Source: Streptomyces sp. NBC_01288 (GTDB lineage Bacteria; Actinomycetota; Actinomycetes; Streptomycetales; Streptomycetaceae). From it: a stretch of DNA of 64,000 bases. The notes under the pieces are model-generated. The model was not told the origin of the DNA. It was given only the letters and a program-made list of their open reading frames with translations, and searched no databases. The translations under genes and the position numbers were made by a program. Location: assembly GCF_035982055.1 (NCBI RefSeq), contig NZ_CP108427.1, positions 4,525,001 to 4,589,000 of the forward strand. The letters are read 5' to 3'. Shown piece by piece: positions 7,458 through 15,528 of the stretch. Position 1 is the stretch's first letter. Every line of letters begins with the position of its first letter.

Positions 7458-7805
7458 TCAGGAGCAGCGCGGGCGGAAGTAGCCGTCGCTGCCGGTGTTC
7501 ACGTAGGTGTCCGAGATGTACTCGCCGTCGTCGATGTTGTCCCAGATGCTCGACGTGCCGTAGTAGCCGGACACCGTCGTGCCCGGCGTCTGGCAGTAGA
7601 TCGGGACCTGCGAGCCGGCGGCCAGCACGCGGACGATGGTGTAGCCGGTGCCGGGTCCGCTGCGAACGTTGACGCTGATACCGGGCGCGATCGGGTAGTA
7701 GTGCACGGCCGCTGCCGCGTTGGCCTGAGCCGGTGAGCCCATCACCATGAGCAGGGCTCCGGCCGCACCGGCGAGTAGGACGGATCTGCGTCTACGGGAT
7801 GACAT
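7458..7805 (-). CDS. secreted SH3-type small protein
   Basis: 115 residues. The N-terminus MSSRRRRSVLLAGAAG continues into a hydrophobic segment ending AQANA, which is a signal peptide with a poly-Arg n-region. The mature part resembles a bacterial SH3 fold (VNVRSGPGTGYTIV, then a repeated pattern around VPIYCQTPGTTV and SIWDNI). It has two cysteines, one in IYCQTPG and one before the C-terminal Ser, probably forming a disulfide. The role is unknown; SH3b domains commonly bind peptidoglycan or its fragments. It is a tandem paralogue of the gene at 7834-8145, with very similar sequence from VHYY to the C-terminus. Confidence 0.85.
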   Translation of the reverse strand: MSSRRRRSVLLAGAAGALLMVMGSPAQANAAAAVHYYPIAPGISVNVRSGPGTGYTIVRVLAAGSQVPIYCQTPGTTVSGYYGTSSIWDNIDDGEYISDTYVNTGSDGYFRPRCS

Positions 7806-7833
7806 GCGTGTCCTTTGGGTCGGTGACGTGGGT

Positions 7834-8145
7834 TCAGGAGCAGCGGGAGGCCACGTAGCCGTCGCTGCCGGTGCTCACGTAGGCGTCCGAGATGAACTCG
7901 CCGCTGCTGATGTTGTCCCAGATGTTCGACGTGCCGTAGGTGCCGGTGACCGTCGTGCCCGGCGTCTGGCAGTAGATCGGAACCCGGGAGCCCCCGGGCA
8001 GGCTGCCGACGATGCTGTAGCTCGTTCCCGGGCCGCTGCGGATGTTGAGGCGGACGTCGGCGGTCGTGTAGTAGTGCACGGCCGCTGCCGTCGCGACAGC
8101 CTCGGCCTTGCTGCCCTCGGCCTCTTGAGCGCGGTCAACAGACAT
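7834..8145 (-). CDS. SH3-type small protein paralogue without a signal peptide
   Basis: 103 residues from ATG 8145, which has GGGGGAGG about 6 bases upstream. From VHYYTTADVRLNIRSGPG onward it parallels its neighbour, including IYCQTPGTTV and the C-terminal RCS. The N-terminus (MSVDRAQEAEGSKAEAVATA) is acidic and has no hydrophobic stretch. An upstream extension of the open frame to 8250 adds no signal sequence either. Either the protein is not exported by Sec/Tat, or its export signal was lost after duplication. Both SH3 genes face the same way with 28 bp between them, so co-transcription is possible. The odd point is retention of the disulfide-type cysteines in a protein predicted to be cytosolic. 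Confidence 0.75.
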   Translation of the reverse strand: MSVDRAQEAEGSKAEAVATAAAVHYYTTADVRLNIRSGPGTSYSIVGSLPGGSRVPIYCQTPGTTVTGTYGTSNIWDNISSGEFISDAYVSTGSDGYVASRCS

Positions 8146-8164
8146 GGAAAACCTCCCCCGTTGC

Positions 8165-8185
8165 ACCCCATGACTGCCATGGGGT
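8165..8185. promoter_or_regulatory. inverted repeat upstream of the SH3 gene
   Basis: An 8-bp perfect dyad, ACCCCATG-ACTGC-CATGGGGT, starts 20 bp upstream of the ATG at 8145 in the region shared with the divergent kinase gene. It could be an operator or a 5-prime leader hairpin. Nothing else decides between these. Confidence 0.4.
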
Positions 8186-8327
8186 CCCGTTGATTCCCTT
8201 AAAACACGCCATGAAACACATGTGCGCAACTCACACCGGGAGGCGGGCAAGTCGCCTCTGTCCCGTACGTGTCATGGACTAGGCTCCGTGCGTCGTGCGC
8301 GCGGACGATCAGCACGGGGGTGGTTCC

Positions 8328-10415
8328 ATGGCGCCACAGCGCAACACCGGAGCGGGCGCGGAAGCGGAACTTCCCGAGTACGCCGGTCACTACCGCCTGG
8401 AGTCCTGCCTGGGCTCCGGCGGCATGGGCGTGGTGCATCTGGCGCAGAGCACCTCCGGGATGAAGGTCGCCGTGAAGGTCGTCCACGCGGAGTTCGCCCA
8501 GGACCCCGAGTTCAGGGGGCGGTTCAAGCAGGAAGTGGCCGCCGCCCGGCGGGTGAGCGGTGCCTTCACCGCACCGGTGGTCGATGCCGACCCCGAGGCT
8601 CGACGACCTTGGATGGCGACGCTGTTCATTCCCGGGCCGACCCTGTCCGAGCATGTGAAGCGGAACGGGCCCATGGCTCCGGCCCAGTTGCGCCAGCTGA
8701 TGGCCGGACTGGCCGAGGCGCTCCGCGACATCCATCGGGTCGGCGTCGTGCACAGAGATCTCAAGCCGAGCAATGTGCTGCTCGCCGAGGACGGGCCGAA
8801 GGTCATCGACTTCGGTATTTCTCGGCCAAAGGACAGCGAACTACGCACCGAGACCGGCAAGTTGATCGGGACGCCGCCCTTCATGGCCCCCGAGCAGTTC
8901 CGGCGGCCCAGAGAGGTCGGGCCCGCCGCGGACATCTTCGCGCTCGGGTCCCTGATGGTGCATGCGGCGACGGGGCGTGGGCCGTTCGACTCGGACAGCC
9001 CGTATGTCGTGGCGTACCAAGTCGTGCACGACGAGCCGGACTTGGCCGAGGTGCCGGACAACCTGGCGCCGCTCGTGCTGCGTTGCCTCGCCAAGGAGCC
9101 CGAGGAGCGGCCCACGCCCGACGAGTTGATGCGGGAGCTGCGGTCCGTGGCGGCCTCGTACGACACGCAGGCGTTCATACCGGAGCAGCGGACCGGTGGT
9201 GCGCCGATGCCGAAGCCCGACCAGGTGGAGAAGCCCGAACCCAAGCCCCGGCGGCGCCGGTTGGCGATTCTGGCGGCCGGGACCGCGCTGCTGGTCGCCT
9301 GTGGTGTCCTCGCCTCGGTCCAACTGGCCGGAGACGCGGACCCCGCACCGAAGAGCACCACCGGCGCGCGGACCTCGCCGGACGCGTTCAAGGCCTGGGC
9401 AGTGAAGCCCGCGGCGAAGGCCGGGGGTGTTCCCCAATGTGCCTACGGCGCGGGCGAGTTGCTGTGTGCTCAGTCAGGAGTCGTCTACGCTCTCGCACCG
9501 GCCGACGGCACCCTGCTGTGGCGGCATTCCGTCGCCGAGGAGAGACCCGGTGGCGCACCGGTCGTCGCCGGCGGGCTCGTACATCCGAACATCGGCGGGA
9601 GCCGGCGTCTTGAGGCGCTCGACCCGTCCTCGGGGGCTACGGTCTGGCAGCGGAACACGCCGCCGAGCGACTCCGTGAGTTACGTCGGCGGCATGGCCCT
9701 GCTCACCCGTGCGAACGGCACGGTCTCGGGCGTCGACGCCGCGTCGGGCAAGACGAAGTGGAGTCGCCCGATCCCTGGTGTCTCCTCCTTCGTCCCGATC
9801 GCCGGGAGCCCGCTCGCATACGCGACGAGACCGTCCGACGACGGGTCGAACACGCAGGTCACCGCGGTCGATCCGGACACGGGTGACGTGCGGTGGAAGG
9901 CACAGGTACAGGGAATACTGAGGCCCGTCGGTGTCCACCGCGGATCGGTGTTCTTCCTCTCCACCGACTGGAGTTCAGGCAACACGAAGGCCATCGTCCG
10001 CTACTCCCCCGGGACCAGGACGTCGAGCCGGGTGGCGCTGCCCGTCCCGCGCCAGGACGCCGTGGCCGCCATGCGCGGGAACGTCGTGTACGTACTGGCC
10101 ACCGGGGGTTCGCTGGAGGCCGTCGACACGGACACCCACAAGCGGCTGTGGCACCTTGAGACCTCCGTGAGCCGCGGCTCCGTACCGGTCGTCGACGACC
10201 GGCACGTGTACGTCACCGCCCCGGACGGACGCCTCCTGGCGGTCGACGCCGACACAGGGCAACTCGTCGGGCAGACGGCCGCTCGACTCGGCGCGAACTC
10301 CGGGCAGGTGGTCGCCACGCTGCCCGAACCCGTCGTAGCGAACAACCACGTCTACGCCGCCGCCCCCGACGGCACGGTCTTCGCCGTCAACTCCCGTACC
10401 CCGGGCGCCTGGTAG
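8328..10415 (+). CDS. membrane Ser/Thr protein kinase with PQQ-like beta-propeller sensor
   Basis: 695 residues. A Hanks-type kinase domain occupies about 20-275: glycine loop LGSGGMG at 28-34, catalytic Lys50 (VAVKVV), HRDLKPSN at 142-149, DFG at 161-163 and APE at 187-189. A basic Pro-rich linker leads to one transmembrane helix (about 311-334, LAILAAGTALLVACGVLASV). The extracytoplasmic part of about 360 residues has repeated beta-propeller motifs such as YALAPADGTLLWRH, VDTDTHKRLWHLE and AVDADTGQLVGQ, as in PQQ_2/PknD-like receptors. ATG 8328 has GGGGGTGG upstream. The kinase should phosphorylate cytosolic substrates in response to something bound outside. It is divergent from the SH3 genes and followed by a hairpin shared with ilvD. 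Confidence 0.93.
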   Translation: MAPQRNTGAGAEAELPEYAGHYRLESCLGSGGMGVVHLAQSTSGMKVAVKVVHAEFAQDPEFRGRFKQEVAAARRVSGAFTAPVVDADPEARRPWMATLFIPGPTLSEHVKRNGPMAPAQLRQLMAGLAEALRDIHRVGVVHRDLKPSNVLLAEDGPKVIDFGISRPKDSELRTETGKLIGTPPFMAPEQFRRPREVGPAADIFALGSLMVHAATGRGPFDSDSPYVVAYQVVHDEPDLAEVPDNLAPLVLRCLAKEPEERPTPDELMRELRSVAASYDTQAFIPEQRTGGAPMPKPDQVEKPEPKPRRRRLAILAAGTALLVACGVLASVQLAGDADPAPKSTTGARTSPDAFKAWAVKPAAKAGGVPQCAYGAGELLCAQSGVVYALAPADGTLLWRHSVAEERPGGAPVVAGGLVHPNIGGSRRLEALDPSSGATVWQRNTPPSDSVSYVGGMALLTRANGTVSGVDAASGKTKWSRPIPGVSSFVPIAGSPLAYATRPSDDGSNTQVTAVDPDTGDVRWKAQVQGILRPVGVHRGSVFFLSTDWSSGNTKAIVRYSPGTRTSSRVALPVPRQDAVAAMRGNVVYVLATGGSLEAVDTDTHKRLWHLETSVSRGSVPVVDDRHVYVTAPDGRLLAVDADTGQLVGQTAARLGANSGQVVATLPEPVVANNHVYAAAPDGTVFAVNSRTPGAW

Positions 10416-10439
10416 CGGACGTAAGCCCGGCAAGCCGAA

Positions 10440-10466
10440 GGGCCGTCCCGCGAAGGGGGACGGCCC
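10440..10466. terminator. bidirectional terminator hairpin between the kinase gene and ilvD
   Basis: A perfect 10-bp stem GGGCCGTCCC/GGGACGGCCC with a 7-base loop lies in the 94-bp convergent gap. There is no U-tract, which is common for Streptomyces terminators. Confidence 0.7.
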
Positions 10467-10509
10467 GGGGCCCAACGAGCTGCGGTACTACAGGAGTTGC
10501 GAACCAACC

Positions 10510-12363
10510 TCAGCCCAGCTTGCTGACGTCCCGCACCGCTCCCCGGTCCGCGCTGGTCGCCATCGCCGCGTACGCGCGCAGCGCCGCCGACACCTTGCGC
10601 TCGCGCTGCTTCGGGGCGTACTGCCCGTCCAGCGCGGCCTCGCGGCGGGCCAACTCGGCATCGTCGACGAGGAGTTCGATGGAGCGGTTCGGGATGTCGA
10701 TGCGGATGCGGTCGCCGTTCTCGACGAGGGCGATCGTGCCGCCGGACGCCGCCTCGGGGGACGCGTGGCCGATGGACAGGCCCGAAGTGCCGCCGGAGAA
10801 GCGGCCGTCGGTGATCAGGGCGCAGGTCTTGCCGAGGCCTCGGCCCTTGAGGAAGGACGTCGGGTAGAGCATCTCCTGCATGCCGGGGCCGCCCTTGGGG
10901 CCCTCGTAGCGGATGACGACGACATCGCCGTGCGTCACCTGTTTGTTGAGGATCTTCTCGACGGCTTCTTCCTGCGACTCGCAGACGACCGCCGGGCCCT
11001 CGAACGTCCAGATGGACTCGTCGACGCCCGCCGTCTTCACGACGCAGCCGTCGACCGCCAGGTTGCCCTTGAGGACCGCGAGGCCGCCGTCCTTGGAGTA
11101 GGCGTGCTCGGCGGAGCGGATGCAGCCCTCGGCCGCGTCCTCGTCGAGAGCCTCCCAGCGCTCGGACTGGGAGAAGGCTTCGGAGGAGCGGACGCAGCCG
11201 GGCGCCGCGTGCCACAGTTCCACGGCCTCCGGAGAGGGCGAACCGCCGCGCACGTCCCACGTCTTGAGCCAGTCCGCGAGGGACGGGCTGTGGACGGAGT
11301 GCACGTCCTCGTTCAGCAGGCCCGCACGGTGCAACTCGCCCATGAGGGCGGGGATGCCGCCCGCGCGGTGCACGTCCTCCATGTAGTACGTGCGGTTCTT
11401 CGCGACGTTCGGGGCGACCTTCGCGAGGCACGGCACCCGGCGCGAGACGGCGTTGATCTCGTCCAGGCCGAACTGGATGCCACCCTCCTGCGCCGCGGCC
11501 AGCAGGTGCAGGATCGTGTTGGTGGAGCCGCCCATCGCGATGTCGAGGGCCATGGCGTTCTCGAAGGCCGCGAAGGTGGCGACGTTGCGCGGCAGGACCG
11601 TCTCGTCGTCCTGCTCGTAGTAGCGGCGGGTGATGTCCATCACCGTGCGGGCCGCGTCCTGGTACAGGCCCTTGCGGGCCGTGTGGGTCGCGAGGACCGA
11701 GCCGTTGCCGGGGAGGGAGAGGCCGATCGCCTCCGTCAGGCAGTTCATCGAGTTGGCGGTGAACATGCCGGAACAGGAGCCGCAGGTCGGACAGGCGTTC
11801 TCCTCGATGTTGAGGACGTCCGCGTCGGAGATGCTCTCGTTCGCGGCGTCGACCATCGCGTCGATCAGGTCCAGCGTGCGGACCGTGCCGTCCTGGAGGG
11901 TGGCGCGTCCGGCCTCCATGGGACCGCCGGAGACGAAGACCGTCGGGATGTTCAGACGGAGTGCCGCCATGAGCATGCCGGGCGTGATCTTGTCGCAGTT
12001 GGAGATGCAGATCAGGGCGTCGGCGCAGTGCGCCTCGACCATGTACTCGACCGAGTCCGCGATCAGGTCACGGGAGGGCAGGCTGTAGAGCATGCCGCCG
12101 TGGCCCATCGCGATGCCGTCGTCCACCGCGATGGTGTTGAACTCGCGCGGGATGCCGCCGGCCGCGGTGATCGCCTCGCTGACGATCCGGCCGACGGGCT
12201 GGAGGTGGGTGTGGCCGGGCACGAACTCCGTGAAGCTGTTCGCCACCGCGATGATCGGCTTCCGGCCGATGTCCGCACCGGGTACACCGGAGGCGCGCAT
12301 AAGGGCGCGTGCGCCCGCCATGTTGCGGCCGTGGGTGACTGTACGGGACCTCAGCTCGGGCAT
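10510..12363 (-). CDS. ilvD: dihydroxy-acid dehydratase
   Basis: Iron-sulfur dehydratase of branched-chain amino acid synthesis, also feeding ketopantoate for CoA. It converts 2,3-dihydroxy-3-methylbutanoate to 2-oxoisovalerate. At 617 residues it matches the long E. coli-type IlvD. Cluster-ligand regions are visible: SNCDKITPGM (Cys123) and NACPTCGSCSGM (Cys191/194/197). ATG 12363 is preceded by GAAGGAG at good spacing. Upstream, a perfect 17-bp palindrome at 12424-12440 overlaps the -35 region of a possible promoter (-10 TACGCT). The neighbouring TetR gene ends 123 bp upstream, so that regulator is a candidate to act here. Confidence 0.97.
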   Translation of the reverse strand: MPELRSRTVTHGRNMAGARALMRASGVPGADIGRKPIIAVANSFTEFVPGHTHLQPVGRIVSEAITAAGGIPREFNTIAVDDGIAMGHGGMLYSLPSRDLIADSVEYMVEAHCADALICISNCDKITPGMLMAALRLNIPTVFVSGGPMEAGRATLQDGTVRTLDLIDAMVDAANESISDADVLNIEENACPTCGSCSGMFTANSMNCLTEAIGLSLPGNGSVLATHTARKGLYQDAARTVMDITRRYYEQDDETVLPRNVATFAAFENAMALDIAMGGSTNTILHLLAAAQEGGIQFGLDEINAVSRRVPCLAKVAPNVAKNRTYYMEDVHRAGGIPALMGELHRAGLLNEDVHSVHSPSLADWLKTWDVRGGSPSPEAVELWHAAPGCVRSSEAFSQSERWEALDEDAAEGCIRSAEHAYSKDGGLAVLKGNLAVDGCVVKTAGVDESIWTFEGPAVVCESQEEAVEKILNKQVTHGDVVVIRYEGPKGGPGMQEMLYPTSFLKGRGLGKTCALITDGRFSGGTSGLSIGHASPEAASGGTIALVENGDRIRIDIPNRSIELLVDDAELARREAALDGQYAPKQRERKVSAALRAYAAMATSADRGAVRDVSKLG

Positions 12364-12423
12364 CGTCGATCGCTCCTTCAGACAGATAGGGCTGCTAACG
12401 AGCGTACGCCGGTCATCCAGGGG

Positions 12424-12440
12424 GCGGACACGGTGTCCGC
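12424..12440. promoter_or_regulatory. perfect palindrome upstream of ilvD, possible TetR operator
   Basis: GCGGACAC-G-GTGTCCGC is a perfect 8-bp dyad with a 1-bp centre, about 60 bp upstream of the ilvD ATG and downstream of the TetR gene stop. Its size and symmetry suit a TetR-family dimer. On the minus strand its distal edge sits about 18 bp upstream of TACGCT, a plausible -10. Binding is inferred only. Confidence 0.5.
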
Positions 12441-12486
12441 ATCGCGGGACGAAGGTCTCACCACGAAGACAGGACTGAAGACAGGG

Positions 12487-13092
12487 CTACGGCCCCGTCA
12501 GATGCCCCTGCACCACCGGCGCCACCCGCGCGATGATCCGCTCCACGTCCGCCGAGGCGAGCGGCTCCACCTTGATCACGTACCGAAGCATCGCCGTACC
12601 CACCAACTGCGCCGCCGCCAGCTCGGCGCGCAGTTCGGCGTCCGGGAGGTCGAGCTGGGCGGCGACCCGGCCCAGCACCTGGGCGACCACGAGCCGCCGG
12701 AAGACGGCCGCGGCGGCTTCGTTGTTGACGGCGGAACGGACGACCGCCAGCAGGGGCTTACGGGTGGCGGGGTTCTCCCAGACGCCGAGGATGAAGCGGG
12801 TCAGCCGCTCGCCGACACCGTCCAGCGGCCCGTCGGCCACCGCCGCCGGCGCGTTCGTCGCCGGGGCGAAGGCGACCTCGATCGCCGCCTCGAAAACCTG
12901 CTCCTTCGTACCGAAGTAGTGGTGCACGAGCGCCGAGTCGACCCCGGCGGCCTTCGCGATCCCCCGCACGGACGTCTTCTCGTACCCCCGCTCGGAGAAC
13001 TCCTCGCGGGCCGCGGCCAGGATGCGGTCGCGGGTGTCGGCGGACTCCGTACGAGGGGGCCGGCCCCGGCGCTTGGCGGTGGCGTCGGTCAC
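12487..13092 (-). CDS. TetR/AcrR family transcriptional regulator
   Basis: 201 residues. A basic leader containing KRRGRPPR precedes a TetR helix-turn-helix (TRDRILAAAREEFSERGY through VDSALVHHYFGTKEQVF, about residues 17-64). An all-helical ligand/dimer domain follows, with the conserved ARVAPVVQGHL tail. The GTG start (13092) overlaps the TGA of the upstream isomerase gene (GTGA), so the two are translationally coupled. It probably regulates its own operon or nearby genes; the palindrome 50 bp past its stop, in front of ilvD, is a possible target. The effector ligand is unknown. Confidence 0.9.
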   Translation of the reverse strand: MTDATAKRRGRPPRTESADTRDRILAAAREEFSERGYEKTSVRGIAKAAGVDSALVHHYFGTKEQVFEAAIEVAFAPATNAPAAVADGPLDGVGERLTRFILGVWENPATRKPLLAVVRSAVNNEAAAAVFRRLVVAQVLGRVAAQLDLPDAELRAELAAAQLVGTAMLRYVIKVEPLASADVERIIARVAPVVQGHLTGP

Positions 13093-13913
13093 CGCCGGGG
13101 CACCTTCACGGCCGAGGCCAGATGCAGCCGCGTGAAGGCGAGCGCCTCGGCGAGATCGGCCTCGCGTTCGGCGCTGGACATGGCGCGCCGGGTGTTGACC
13201 TCGATGACGACATGGCCGTCGAAACCGGTCGTCGCGAGCCGTTCCAGCAGCTCGGCGCAGGGCTGGGTGCCGCGGCCGGGGACGAGGTGCTCGTCCTTGT
13301 TGGAGCCGTTGCCGTCCGCGAGGTGGACATGGCCGAGACGGTCGCCCATGCGCCCGATCATCTCGGTCGCGTCGGTGCGGGCGGTCGCGGTGTGGCTGAG
13401 GTCGATCGTGAAGTGCCGGTAGTCCTCGCGCGTGACGTCCCAGTCGGGGGCGTAGGCGAGCATCTCGCGGTCGCGGTAGCGCCACGGGTACATGTTCTCT
13501 ACGGCGAACCGCACATCCGTCTCGTTCGCCATCCGCCAGATCCCGCTGACGAAGTCCCGCGCGTACTGGCGCTGCCAGCGGAACGGCGGATGCACCACGA
13601 CCGTGCTCGCGCCGAGCTTCTCGGCGGCCGCCTGGGCGCGCTGGAGCTTGATCCACGGGTCGGTGGACCACACCCGCTGCGTGATGAGCAGGCAGGGCGC
13701 GTGCACGGCGAGGATCGGGACCTGATGGTGGTCGCTGAGCCGGCGCAGCGCGTCGATGTCCTGGCTGACCGGGTCGGTCCACACCATGACCTCGACGCCG
13801 TCGTAGCCGAGGCGTGCGGCGATCTCGAAGGCCGTCGCCGTCGACTCCGGATACACGGACGCCGTGGACAGCGCGACCTTCGCATCCGGGATGCGCACGA
13901 CTGGTTCTGCCAC
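13089..13913 (-). CDS. sugar phosphate isomerase/epimerase family TIM-barrel protein
   Basis: 274 residues of the AP-endonuclease-2/xylose isomerase-like family. Metal-site motifs are visible: the ENMYPW segment (Glu), HFTIDLSHT (Asp/His), HVHLADG and the C-terminal VVIEVNTR (Glu). The start is GTG 13913: TAGTCT (13926-13921 on the minus strand) ends 7 bases before it and no Shine-Dalgarno is present, which supports a leaderless mRNA. It is coupled to the TetR gene by a GTGA overlap. The substrate is unknown; homologues isomerise sugars or act on inositol derivatives, and a nuclease activity is not excluded. Confidence 0.88.
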   Translation of the reverse strand: MAEPVVRIPDAKVALSTASVYPESTATAFEIAARLGYDGVEVMVWTDPVSQDIDALRRLSDHHQVPILAVHAPCLLITQRVWSTDPWIKLQRAQAAAEKLGASTVVVHPPFRWQRQYARDFVSGIWRMANETDVRFAVENMYPWRYRDREMLAYAPDWDVTREDYRHFTIDLSHTATARTDATEMIGRMGDRLGHVHLADGNGSNKDEHLVPGRGTQPCAELLERLATTGFDGHVVIEVNTRRAMSSAEREADLAEALAFTRLHLASAVKVPRR

Positions 13914-14082
13914 GGAGGACAGACTACGGGGCGGCGCTTTGCGCGAGGGAGCCGGTTGCTGTGGCCGCGCTGTGCGGGAGGCGGCAACCGGCCATCTCCG
14001 GCGCGGGGCCGCGTTGTGGCGATACTTCATGCGGGTTCGATACGTCCCGTACCGTGCGGGCGTTCAGTACGGCTCGGCCGGC

Positions 14083-14253
14083 GTCCGCCCCGGGGGGCCT
14101 TCTTTGTGCGTCCGCGGGCGTTCGATTGTCTGCGGGTGCTTCGTCTGTCTGCGGGTGCCTCGTGTGTCTGCGGCGCCGTTGCCGAGGGCACCGCCCCCGG
14201 ACCCCCGTCGGCCCTGAAGGGGCCTCGTCCTCAAACGCCGGACGGGCTGATCA
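14083..14253 (+). repeat. dispersed long repeat, copy A (inverted relative to copy B at 28772-28927)
   Basis: Reads from CCGCCCCGGGGGGCCTTC through a variable TCTGCGGGTGC tract to an almost invariant block: TGTCTGCGGCGCCGTTGCCG, GCCCCCGGACCCCCGTCGGC, CCTGAAGGGGCCTCGTCC, TCAAACGCCGGACGGGCTGAT. Copy B on the opposite strand shares these blocks. The 578-bp gap 13914-14491 holds this repeat and otherwise no coding sequence I can support. The block with GGCCCTGAAGGGGCC can form a hairpin. From general knowledge this is a family of intergenic repeats found many times in Streptomyces chromosomes; its role is unclear (terminator or RNA-end element). Confidence 0.75.
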
Positions 14254-14491
14254 ATGCGGGCCGGAGTCGGCGGGTGCTGGACGGGCTGGGCGATCAGTCG
14301 GTCGGAGTTGGATGGTCGGCCGGTGCCGATGTCAGTGGTGCGTGTCGTTCAAGCACCGGCGCGAGTAACCACGCGCGCGTGCACCCCAACTACACACTCG
14401 CGCCCCCACTACGGCCACGCACGCATGCCCCGACAAACACCCATACGCGCCACCGCCACCGCTCACGCACGCGTGCACCACACCCCCGCGC

Positions 14492-15445
14492 CTACGCCGA
14501 CGGCATCTGATCCAACCGTGACGCCATCTGATCAAGCCGCCGCAGGATCACACCCTCGCGCAGCGCCCAAGGACAGACCTCCAGCGTCTCCACACCGAAC
14601 AGATCCATCGCGCCCTCCGCGACCATCGCGCCCGCCAGGAGCTGTTCGGCGCGGCCCTCGGAGACGCCGGGGAGGACGGCGCGCTGGGCGGTGGTCATGC
14701 CGGCGAGGCGGGGGACCCACGCCTCCAGGGACTCGCGCTTGAGCTCGCGCTGGACGTAGAGGCCGTCGGCGGAGCGGGCGGCGCCCGCCAGGCGGGCGAG
14801 CTGCTTGAAGGTCTTCGACGTGGCGACGACGTGGTCGGGGGCGCCGAAACGGCTGAACTCCCCCACCGTGCGGGCGATCTGGGCGCGCACATGGCGGCGC
14901 AGGGCCCTTATCGCGTCCGGTTCCGGCGGGTCGCCGGGGAGCCAGCCGGCGGTGAGGCGGCCCGCGCCGAGGGGCAGCGAGACGGCCGCGTCGGGCTCCT
15001 CGTCGATGCCGTACCCGATCTCCAGGGAGCCGCCGCCGATGTCGAGGACGAGCAGCTTGCCCGCTGACCAGCCGAACCAGCGGCGGACGGCGAGGAAGGT
15101 GAGCCGGGCCTCCTCGGCGCCGGTGAGGACCTGGAGTTCGACGCCGGTCTCGGTCTGCACGCGCGCGAGGACGTCGTCCGCGTTGCTGGCCTCGCGGACG
15201 GCGGAGGTGGCGAACGGGAGGAGTTCCTCGACGCCCTTGTCCTCGGCTGCCTGGAGCGCCTCCTGGACGACGCCGACGAGTTTGTCGATCCCGTCGGGGC
15301 CGATCGCCCCGTCCTCGTCGAGGAGTTGGGCAAGGCGGAGCTCCACCTTGTGCGAGTGCGCGGGCAGCGGGCGCGCGCCCGGGTGTGCGTCCACCACCAG
15401 CAGATGCACCGTGTTCGATCCCACGTCGAGGACACCGAGTCTCAT
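14492..15445 (-). CDS. Ppx/GppA family phosphatase
   Basis: 317 residues of the exopolyphosphatase/guanosine pentaphosphatase family (ASKHA fold). The phosphate-1 motif LDVGSNTVHLLVVD is near residues 5-18 and the phosphate-2 motif LVLDIGGGSLEIGYG lies near 140. Length is that of the short actinobacterial Ppx proteins (about 310-320 residues), which lack the C-terminal HD-like domain. Some short paralogues hydrolyse polyphosphate and others pppGpp; this sequence alone does not decide. ATG 15445 (MRLGVLDVGSNT) is chosen because the fold begins there; the open frame continues upstream without homology. Divergent from the Cys-rich protein gene at 15529. Confidence 0.92.
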   Translation of the reverse strand: MRLGVLDVGSNTVHLLVVDAHPGARPLPAHSHKVELRLAQLLDEDGAIGPDGIDKLVGVVQEALQAAEDKGVEELLPFATSAVREASNADDVLARVQTETGVELQVLTGAEEARLTFLAVRRWFGWSAGKLLVLDIGGGSLEIGYGIDEEPDAAVSLPLGAGRLTAGWLPGDPPEPDAIRALRRHVRAQIARTVGEFSRFGAPDHVVATSKTFKQLARLAGAARSADGLYVQRELKRESLEAWVPRLAGMTTAQRAVLPGVSEGRAEQLLAGAMVAEGAMDLFGVETLEVCPWALREGVILRRLDQMASRLDQMPSA

Positions 15446-15528
15446 ATACGGAACGCTACTGCCACCTGCACCTATCTCAGTCCCCGGAGCGGTGTCTGGG
15501 GCCGCCTCGGGCGACTTACCCTGGACGC

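Noticed and set aside
10765..13422. 885-codon open frame on the + strand antisense to ilvD and the TetR gene
   Set aside because: It is a shadow of high-GC third positions. The protein is Arg/Val/Gly-rich without family features, while the minus strand holds clear IlvD and TetR motifs.
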